12,384 nt of DNA from Verrucomicrobiota bacterium (GTDB lineage: Bacteria; Verrucomicrobiota; Verrucomicrobiia; Limisphaerales; JAHEOI01). The position numbers and the translations under genes are program-made. Where the stretch lies: positions 1 to 12,384 of the forward strand of contig JAHEOI010000282.1 of NCBI GenBank assembly GCA_018610125.1, given 5' to 3'. Under the pieces are notes generated by a model. The model was not told where the DNA came from, searched no databases, and saw nothing but the letters and a program-made list of their open reading frames with translations. Below, in pieces: positions 7,851 to 12,384 of this stretch (within the stretch, counting starts at the first letter, position 1; each line of letters opens with the position of its first letter).

Positions 7851-8387
7851 CTAGAACCACTTGTTGCGTTTTCGCCGTTTCTCGATCACATTATTGAGGC
7901 CTTGGACGATTAGTTTGGCCTCGCTGCGGGTTGCGTCGGGCACAAACGTGAGCTTGCCATCCGCAATCCGTTCATGGATCAAAGGCGCAGCCAGCCAGCG
8001 ATTGGTCTTGTTGAATTGGCTGAAGATCACAAGGCGACGACCCACATTGGTGGCGGTGATGTTTTCCAACTTAAGGGAGCCTCGGTGATCGAATTGGAGC
8101 CGGATGTGGAAGCCATCCCAACCTTTTTCCTTTTCGAGCGAGGCTTGTGATAGATCCGCTTCCGTGAGGAACGGAGAGGGATCAATGTAAAAGGAGTATT
8201 TCGGTTTATCCCGGTAAACGGGGACTTTCTTATAATGCCCGGTCGGATCTTGATGGGTTTGGACGTGCACCCGAAGGGTGCTGACATGCTTGTCCTCCTT
8301 TGAAGTCTTGCAGCCGGCGGCCAAGAGACCAACAAAAACCGAAAGGAGAATGAAATTAGAGTTGAAGCATCGCCACCAAAGTCTCAT
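7851..8387 (-). CDS. Small lipoprotein resembling the SecD periplasmic head (P1) domain
   Basis: A 178-aa predicted lipoprotein: MRLWWRCF, a hydrophobic stretch at about 11-24, then the lipobox LAAGC with C26 as the likely lipidated residue. The mature part reads like the head subdomain of the first periplasmic domain of SecD. It has FYIDPSPFLTEADL (66-79), then GFHIRLQFDHRGSLKLENIT (92-111), GRRLVIF (116-122), WLAAPLIHERIADGKLTF (131-148) and an EAK-x-L-VQGLNNVI ending. SecD itself is a multi-membrane-span translocase subunit; here there is only the head domain, so a SecD function should not be assumed. The very C-terminus is basic (KRRKRNKWF). Alternative starts are the ATG at 8408 and a GTG at 8417; 8387 gives the most normal signal peptide. 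It is divergent from the tiny ORF and cysK. Confidence 0.72.
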   Translation of the reverse strand: MRLWWRCFNSNFILLSVFVGLLAAGCKTSKEDKHVSTLRVHVQTHQDPTGHYKKVPVYRDKPKYSFYIDPSPFLTEADLSQASLEKEKGWDGFHIRLQFDHRGSLKLENITATNVGRRLVIFSQFNKTNRWLAAPLIHERIADGKLTFVPDATRSEAKLIVQGLNNVIEKRRKRNKWF

Positions 8388-8390
8388 ACT
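8362..8390 (+). promoter_or_regulatory. Candidate promoter for the tiny basic ORF and cysK
   Basis: TTGAAG at 8362-8367 and CATACT at 8385-8390 are separated by 17 bp; each matches 4 of 6 bases of the sigma-70 consensus. Transcription would start near 8397 and read into the ORF at 8432. The boxes lie over the start region of the divergent lipoprotein gene, which is expected since only 44 bp separate the two coding starts. This is an inference from spacing and weak matches. Confidence 0.3.
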
Positions 8391-8431
8391 GGTGTAAAAC
8401 AAAAGCATCTGCGTCACGAAGTAAAGGGATT

Positions 8432-8542
8432 ATGAGTCAACAACATTCGAAAGTCGAAAAGAGGAAGCGACGAAAGGCTTATCTCAAGCGTCGCAAACAG
8501 CGGGATAAACAAGGTCAACCGTCAAGCTCGAGCTCGAGCTAA
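8432..8542 (+). CDS. Tiny highly basic protein (36 aa) upstream of cysK
   Basis: An ORF of 36 codons plus stop, ATG at 8432, preceded at short distance by AAAGGG (8423-8428), one of the better ribosome-binding-like sequences in the window. The product starts MSQQHSKVEKRKRRKAYLKR and ends in six serines. Residues 7-26 are dominated by Lys and Arg with a heptad-like spacing, suggesting a basic helix that could contact RNA, DNA or the ribosome. The terminal serines come from a CTCGAG-type short repeat and may not matter. It lies 9 bp before cysK on the same strand and is probably co-transcribed with it. I recall similar short basic proteins in Verrucomicrobiota but cannot name a family. Its composition, position and ribosome binding site argue for a real gene; its length means chance is possible. 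Confidence 0.55.
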   Translation: MSQQHSKVEKRKRRKAYLKRRKQRDKQGQPSSSSSS

Positions 8543-8551
8543 AGCCTGCCT

Positions 8552-9535
8552 ATGAGCAATATATTCGGCGACATTGTCGGGACAGTTGGGAAAACGCCGT
8601 TGGTCCGGCTTAATCGGGTGACCGAAGGACTGGATGCGGATATCTTACTCAAGGGCGAGTTTTTCAATCCGTTGGGGAGCGTGAAGGACCGGATAGGCAT
8701 GGCGATGATCAATGACGCCGAAAAAGAAGGGCGTCTTGACCGAGATACGGTGATCATCGAGCCGACCAGCGGCAACACCGGTATTGCCTTGGCATTTGTC
8801 TGCGCGGCTAGAGGCTATCAGTTGATCCTGACGATGCCGGAGACCATGTCGGTTGAGCGGCGTACCTTGTTCGCCATGTTGGGGGCCAAGCTTGTCTTGA
8901 CTCCGGGACCCGACGGCATGAAAGGCGCGATCGCCAAGGCCGAGCAACTGGCGCGGGAGAATGTGAATTCATGGATCCCGCAGCAGTTTGAAAATCCGGC
9001 CAATGTGAGGATTCACAAGGAAACGACGGCGGAAGAGATTTGGAGCGACACGGATGGCAAGGTCGATATCGTTGTGTCGGCCGTGGGCACCGGCGGGACG
9101 ATCACCGGATGTTATGAGGTGATCCATCCAAGGAAGTCTTCCTTCCAAGCAATTGCCGTCGAGCCCAAGGATTCTCCGGTGATATCCCAGACCCTCAAAG
9201 GAGAGCCGCTGACGCCGGGGCCGCACAAGATCCAAGGCACCGGAGCGGGGTTTGTCCCTAAGAATCTCCATTTGACCAGCGAAAAGGGCGAGCCTCAAAT
9301 CACCGAGTGTCTTCAAATCTCCAATGAGGAAGCGTTTACGATGGCGCGCCGCTTGGCGAAAGAGGAGGGAATCCTTGCGGGGATCTCTTCAGGTGCCAAC
9401 GTCCTCGCCGCGATCGAGGTGGCAAAAAGGCCCGAAAACAAGGGGAAGCAGATCGTGACGTTTGCGTGCTCCACTGGCGAGCGCTACTTGAGCACCCCGC
9501 TCGCGGATGAGGCGCGAAATCAGGTCGGCGGGTAG
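8552..9535 (+). CDS. cysK: Cysteine synthase (O-acetylserine sulfhydrylase) A type
   Basis: A 327-aa fold-type II PLP enzyme, normal length for CysK. It makes cysteine from O-acetylserine and sulfide in the cytoplasm. The PLP lysine is K45 in FNPLGSVKDRIG; the substrate-binding loop is EPTSGNTGIALA with N75; the phosphate-binding glycine loop is GTGGTITG (179-186); KIQGTGAGFVP (226-236) and GISSGAN (277-283) are also typical. The C-terminus ends with TGERYLSTPLADE, common to CysK. A cystathionine beta-synthase is less likely because there are no CBS or haem-binding extensions. The ATG at 8552 gives the standard N-terminus; no Shine-Dalgarno precedes it, and the tiny basic ORF ends 9 bp upstream, so translation may be coupled. 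No serine acetyltransferase gene is adjacent. Confidence 0.96.
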   Translation: MSNIFGDIVGTVGKTPLVRLNRVTEGLDADILLKGEFFNPLGSVKDRIGMAMINDAEKEGRLDRDTVIIEPTSGNTGIALAFVCAARGYQLILTMPETMSVERRTLFAMLGAKLVLTPGPDGMKGAIAKAEQLARENVNSWIPQQFENPANVRIHKETTAEEIWSDTDGKVDIVVSAVGTGGTITGCYEVIHPRKSSFQAIAVEPKDSPVISQTLKGEPLTPGPHKIQGTGAGFVPKNLHLTSEKGEPQITECLQISNEEAFTMARRLAKEEGILAGISSGANVLAAIEVAKRPENKGKQIVTFACSTGERYLSTPLADEARNQVGG

Positions 9536-9549
9536 AATCGGTCACGCCT

Positions 9550-9601
9550 CGACTCCTGAGGCCTTGGGCTAAGACAAGGCTTGCCTTGGCTCGACGAGTC
9601 G
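9550..9601 (+). terminator. Possible stem-loop after cysK
   Basis: CGACTC at 9550-9555 can pair with GAGTCG at 9596-9601, enclosing an inner hairpin CAAGG (9575-9579) with CCTTG (9584-9588). It begins 15 bp past the cysK stop, where a terminator would be expected. There is no T run, so if it ends transcription it would not be by the classic intrinsic mechanism. Confidence 0.25.
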
Positions 9602-9954
9602 GGCAATCGCGTTGGGCAATCGCCCGGTTGTGCTGTAAGTGTGCGTCGGGGCATAGGGCGCCTCAGCCGAGGCTCTCCCCGGCGTGCCTGACCATAAGCC
9701 GGAATCGATGCAAAAAACGGTATCCTATCCTTTATCCCCCCTTTCGGACGTCGCCCGATATGCGAGACAGGGATGTGACACCAATCCCGGTGCTCCCTTA
9801 ATGATTCATGAAAGAAATGGGGTTGACCCGGGACGGGGGAGCAGCCATTTTTGGTGAGAGGCGTTGATAGCCCGAGGATCGGTTCGGACAATGGGAACCG
9901 GCGAGAGTATTGTAATCGTAAGCATCGTAGTTATCGTAATTACCCGAGGGTATC

Positions 9955-9991
9955 CACAAAATTTTTCCTTTCATTTTGTGACTGGTATGAT
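9955..9991 (+). promoter_or_regulatory. Candidate rho promoter with overlapping inverted repeat
   Basis: TATGAT at 9986-9991 matches 5 of 6 bases of the -10 consensus and is preceded by TG one base upstream (9983-9984), an extended -10 element. No good -35 lies at the correct distance; the upstream DNA is A/T-rich. Immediately upstream CACAAAAT (9955-9962) and ATTTTGTG (9973-9980) form a perfect 8-bp inverted repeat with a 10-bp spacer, which could be an operator for a dimeric regulator. Transcription would start near 9998, leaving a leader of about 430 nt before rho. This is an inference. Confidence 0.4.
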
Positions 9992-10192
9992 AAGGTAAAC
10001 CAACGCTTCCCTTGGTTTGGGCTATTATAAAGAGGAATTCAGGCTGGAATGTTGTATTGCCTGGGCCTCGGCCTGAGGTGCCTCGGTGTGAGGCTTCTTT
10101 GTAGGAGGCCGGGTGGGCGGAATCGTGCTCACCGATTTTGATGAAACGGGGGAGGCAGACGTTGTATTTCGACACCAAGAGGGTACGAGGCT

Positions 10193-10243
10193 ACTTGTGG
10201 ACTGGACTTGTGGACTTGTGGACTTGTGGACTTGTGGACTTGT
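10193..10243. repeat. Octamer tandem repeat GGACTTGT
   Basis: Five exact consecutive copies of GGACTTGT occupy 10204-10243. A partial unit (ACTTGTGGACT, 10193-10203) precedes them. The array ends 185 bp before the rho start codon. As the unit is 8 bp and lies outside any gene, copy-number changes would alter leader length or structure rather than a reading frame. Such arrays can change by slipped-strand replication. Confidence 0.9.
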
Positions 10244-10428
10244 AGCCTTCTCAGGTATTTCGTTGCAATAAGAGGATATCTTAATTCTATCCGGCTTGTT
10301 CTTATTTCGCTCTCTGTGGCTAAGCCGGGGGCCTCCAAAGAATGGTGCCGGTCTTCAATACAGACTTCAATTAAGAGACGACAACCAGATGTGATTGGTG
10401 AAAAGGAAGCAATAGTAGAAGAAACGTT

Positions 10429-11553
10429 ATGAGTAAAGATACCAGTAATACGCCGGCAACTGGTTCCGGATATCTGGAAATTGCCGAAAAGGGCTTCGGA
10501 TTTCTGCGTTCGCCGGAAAATCGTTTTCAGCCCAAGCCGACCGATATCTTCGTCACCCCCGACACGATCAAGCGGCACTATCTTCGTGAAGGTTGTCTGG
10601 TTGGCGGGTCGCTTCAACCTCCGCATCGAGGACACAGTCCCCAGCTCAAAGAGGTTCAAACCGTCAATGACATGCCTTTCAGCGAATACACGAAGTCGGT
10701 CCGGTTTGAAAACCTCACGATCATCGATCCGTTTGAAAAATTCAATTTGGAGACAACGCCCGAGCTCTTTGAGACCCGGTTGATTGATCTAATCACCCCG
10801 ATTGGCAAAGGGACGCGGGGACTCATCGTGGCGCCCCCAAGGACCGGAAAGACGACGATCTTGAAGCAGATCGCCAACGCGGTGACGACAAACCATCCCG
10901 ATGTCGAAGTCATTGTCATGCTGATTGACGAGCGCCCGGAAGAGGTGACCGATTTCCAGCGCTCAGTGCAGGCGGAAGTTGTTGCTTCTTCCAACGACCA
11001 AGACCTTGAGACGCATGTGCGGCTCTCCCGGTTTACCGTGGAACGGTGTCGTCGAGCCGTTGAGTGCGGCAAGGATGTGTTTTTATTGATGGACTCGTTG
11101 ACGCGGATTGCGCGCGCCTATAACAGTGTGCACGGTGGCAGCGGAAGAACGATGTCCGGCGGTGTCGACGCCCGTGCGTTGGAGATCCCGCGAAAAATGT
11201 TTGCGGCCGCGCGAAAGATCGAGCACGGAGGCTCGTTGACCATTTTGTCTACAGCATTGGTGGAAACCGGTTCCAGGATGGACGAATTGATCTTTCAAGA
11301 GTTCAAGGGCACAGGGAATATGGAGCTGATCCTTGATCGAAAGCTTGCGGATCGACGATTGTTTCCGGCGATCGACATTCCTCGCAGTGGCACGCGCAAG
11401 GAGGAGAAGCTGTTTTCGGCCGATCAGCTCGACGCGATTCGGAAATTGCGTCGGATGATGGTTGATTTGAGCTCGGTTGAAGCGATGGAGACATTGCAGC
11501 AGGCGTTGAAGAAGTACAAGACCAACCGGGAGCTCTTGACCAAGCTGGTCTGA
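10429..11553 (+). CDS. rho: Transcription termination factor Rho, short form
   Basis: A 374-aa hexameric RNA-dependent ATPase that ends transcription at Rho-dependent sites. The primary RNA-binding cold-shock-like domain covers about 12-75 (GYLEIAEKGFGFLRSPENRF). The ATPase core follows: P-loop APPRTGKT (135-142), IDERPEEVTDF with the probable catalytic E168, Walker B VFLLMDSLTRIARAYN (217-232), Q-loop region GSGRTMSGGVDARAL (237-251), TALVETGSRMDELIFQEFKGTGNMEL (275-300) and SGTRKEE (320-326). E. coli Rho has 419 residues; here the roughly 40-residue N-terminal helix bundle is absent, and no in-frame sequence upstream supplies it. The ATG at 10429 follows only a weak AGAAGA. A long structured region lies upstream, compatible with autoregulation, which is known for rho in other bacteria. 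Confidence 0.97.
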   Translation: MSKDTSNTPATGSGYLEIAEKGFGFLRSPENRFQPKPTDIFVTPDTIKRHYLREGCLVGGSLQPPHRGHSPQLKEVQTVNDMPFSEYTKSVRFENLTIIDPFEKFNLETTPELFETRLIDLITPIGKGTRGLIVAPPRTGKTTILKQIANAVTTNHPDVEVIVMLIDERPEEVTDFQRSVQAEVVASSNDQDLETHVRLSRFTVERCRRAVECGKDVFLLMDSLTRIARAYNSVHGGSGRTMSGGVDARALEIPRKMFAAARKIEHGGSLTILSTALVETGSRMDELIFQEFKGTGNMELILDRKLADRRLFPAIDIPRSGTRKEEKLFSADQLDAIRKLRRMMVDLSSVEAMETLQQALKKYKTNRELLTKLV

Positions 11554-11607
11554 TTCGGCGGGTAATGTCACGCGGGATCGGCTTTCGGTCGGGCCGATCC
11601 CGCCGAA
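11554..11607 (+). terminator. Overlapping alternative stem-loops after rho
   Basis: GCGGGATCGGC (11572-11582) pairs perfectly with GCCGATCCCGC (11593-11603), an 11-bp stem with a 10-nt loop starting 18 bp after the rho stop. In addition TTCGGCGGG (11554-11562) is the exact complement of CCCGCCGAA (11599-11607). Both stems need bases 11599-11603, so they cannot form fully at the same time. No T run follows (CGAAAAGATAG), so the inner stem is a terminator candidate only by position and strength. Confidence 0.45.
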
Positions 11608-11685
11608 AAGATAGAGGCCAAGGAGGAGGAGGATCGGGGGCGAGTTTCAAGGGGCGTTGAAGGAGGTGGTTTAGGGATGTTATTA

Positions 11686-11718
11686 GGAAGGCGACTGGAA
11701 GGCCACTGGAAGGCGACT
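11686..11718. repeat. Three tandem 11-bp units GGAAGGCNACT
   Basis: GGAAGGCGACT at 11686-11696, GGAAGGCCACT at 11697-11707 and GGAAGGCGACT at 11708-11718 are contiguous; only the middle copy differs, by one base. They lie in the 237-bp gap between rho and the ATPase gene, which also holds a purine-rich run with GGAGGAGGAGG at 11622-11632. I recognise no promoter in this gap. Confidence 0.8.
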
Positions 11719-11790
11719 CCTCCATTTGCGGGGTTTTCTGGACGTTTTGCGGTGGTTTGCAAAAACGATGCGGCGGGTTAAGTTCCTAAC

Positions 11791-12384
11791 ATGGCCGAAT
11801 CAAAGAACAACCCCGAGAACACCCCTTCTCAGAACACCCCTCCAAGAGGCAGCCAAGCGGACCAGGAGTCTCACGAATGGGAATCTTCTTTTTCGGAGCA
11901 GGTCCTTTCACGCGAGGAGCTGGATAACCTCTCGACCGTGCAACTGGTCGACATGATCATCGGGAAGCTCCCGCAAAAGCACACTGCCATTCTGGACATG
12001 GTTTACTTGCGCGAGCGGATCGGGACATTGGAAGAGACCAACGAGGAGGCGCGGACAACCATTGAGAAGCTGGACGCGGCAGTGGAGAAACTGAGGTCGC
12101 CTGCATTGCGAGTGGGGACCTTTCTCATGCCGATTGAACCGGACCAAGCCTTGGTTTGCATCGGTGGCACGGATTATGTCTGCAATGTCGATCCGCAGAT
12201 TCCGCTCTCAAGCTTGCAAGTCGGGCAGCGCGTGCTCTGCAACGAAGCGTTTGCGATCGCCAAGGGATTGGGATACGACAAGAACGGGCCCATCGCCCGC
12301 GTCGATGAGCAGCTTTCGGACGGGCGGCTGCGTGTCGGACACGATTCGGGGCTCTCCCCGGTGGTCGTTCAGCGCTCGGCTTTA
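11791..12384 (+). CDS. mpa: Proteasome-type ARC/Mpa AAA ATPase, N-terminal part (cut by window end)
   Basis: An open frame of 198 codons from the ATG at 11791 that runs off the window without a stop. An in-frame TAA at 11779 fixes this ATG as the first usable start; no Shine-Dalgarno is evident. Residues 1-30 are polar and Pro/Asn/Ser-rich, probably disordered. Residues 62-102 form a coiled coil (YLRERIGTLEETNEEARTTI, then EKLDAAVEKL). From 103, SPALRVGTFL opens an OB fold (about 105-185) with VCIGGTDYVCNVDP, LQVGQRVLCNEAFAIAKGLGYD (142-163) and VDEQLSDGRLRVG. This order (coiled coil, GxxL, VGG, LxxGQxVxLNEA, GY/F-D-x-x-G, VxExLxDGRxxV) is that of Mpa/ARC, which unfolds tagged proteins for the 20S proteasome. 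The second OB domain seems to begin at about 186. The AAA domain is off-window, so the assignment rests on the N-terminus. Paralogous AAA proteins without proteasomes are an alternative. Confidence 0.78.
   Translation, partial: MAESKNNPENTPSQNTPPRGSQADQESHEWESSFSEQVLSREELDNLSTVQLVDMIIGKLPQKHTAILDMVYLRERIGTLEETNEEARTTIEKLDAAVEKLRSPALRVGTFLMPIEPDQALVCIGGTDYVCNVDPQIPLSSLQVGQRVLCNEAFAIAKGLGYDKNGPIARVDEQLSDGRLRVGHDSGLSPVVVQRSAL

Larger units (their letters stand above)
9536..10428. other. Long gene-free region between cysK and rho
   Basis: About 890 bp. Open frames on both strands have unnatural composition and no recognisable motifs, so I call no gene. Contents: a stem-loop just after cysK; a direct repeat GGGCAATCGC at 9601-9610 and 9614-9623; a compound hairpin in which 9645-9651 pairs with 9677-9683 around 9660-9664/9669-9673; three ATCGTA hexamers at exact 9-bp intervals (9915, 9924, 9933); an inverted repeat and promoter-like element (9955-9991); a duplicated 14-mer GCCTCGG-NN-TGAGG (10065-10078, 10080-10093); and an octamer tandem repeat (10204-10243). 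The right half probably contains the rho promoter and a leader of several hundred bases. Confidence 0.6.

Noticed and set aside
9586..9801. Plus-strand 71-codon frame after cysK
   Set aside because: Arg/Cys/Pro-rich composition, overlaps hairpins, and no ribosome binding site or known motif.
9945..9985. Replication origin suggested by one DnaA-box-like sequence and AT-rich DNA
   Set aside because: Only one imperfect box is seen and neither dnaA nor dnaN is nearby.
9798..10178. Minus-strand 126-codon frame with a Tyr-Asp-rich patch
   Set aside because: The patch is the translation of the ATCGTA periodic repeat; the rest has no protein-like pattern.
10204..10243. CRISPR-like array
   Set aside because: Units are 8 bp and directly adjacent with no spacers; this is a simple tandem repeat and there are no cas genes.
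10129..10659. Minus-strand 176-codon frame overlapping the rho start
   Set aside because: It contains the octamer repeat translated as a Ser/Pro/Gln/Val/His run and overlaps conserved rho coding sequence.
11726..11956. Plus-strand 76-codon frame overlapping the start of the ATPase gene
   Set aside because: It is out of frame with the conserved coiled-coil coding sequence and is Arg/Thr-rich with no motif.

Overview
The window looks like chromosomal DNA of a Gram-negative, moderately GC-rich bacterium. My best guess is Verrucomicrobiota (PVC group, perhaps Opitutae-like), held at about 0.5 confidence because no rRNA or other phylogenetic marker is present. The hints are a cell-envelope lipoprotein with a lipobox, a Rho factor without its N-terminal helix bundle, several families of palindromic or short tandem repeats between genes, few recognisable Shine-Dalgarno sequences, and at the right edge the start of a proteasome-type ARC/Mpa ATPase, which outside Actinobacteria is known only from a few phyla including Verrucomicrobiota.

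Layout. Bases 1-164 hold no recognisable gene but two strong hairpins. A plus-strand run follows: recJ (165-1886), ispD (1886-2626, start overlapping the recJ stop), a 227-bp gap with a palindromic repeat, then an S41 C-terminal processing protease (2854-4167) overlapping tsaD (4164-5240) by 4 bp. tsaD meets, tail to tail with a 21-bp overlap, a minus-strand class I aminotransferase (5220-6404). Further minus-strand genes are an M23 peptidase (6634-7653) and a small lipoprotein resembling the periplasmic head domain of SecD (7851-8387). A repeat-rich gap (6405-6633) and a 197-bp gap (7654-7850) separate them. Starting divergently from the lipoprotein are a tiny Arg/Lys-rich ORF of 36 codons (8432-8542) and cysK (8552-9535).

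Bases 9536-10428 are about 890 bp without a convincing gene. They contain hairpins, periodic short repeats, a plausible extended -10 promoter beside an inverted repeat, and five exact tandem copies of an octamer, and they lead into rho (10429-11553). Behind rho is a pair of overlapping, mutually exclusive stem-loops. After a 237-bp gap a gene starts at 11791 and runs off the window; its 198 visible residues give a coiled coil followed by an OB fold typical of proteasomal AAA ATPases.

Most genes are housekeeping: single-strand DNA exonuclease, isoprenoid precursor synthesis, envelope proteolysis and peptidoglycan hydrolysis, tRNA t6A modification, amino-acid metabolism and transcription termination. 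The best lead for something unusual is the truncated ARC/Mpa gene, which may open a Pup- or UBact-type proteasome locus beyond the right edge. Second in interest are the tiny basic ORF, the free-standing SecD-head-like lipoprotein and the long structured region ahead of rho.
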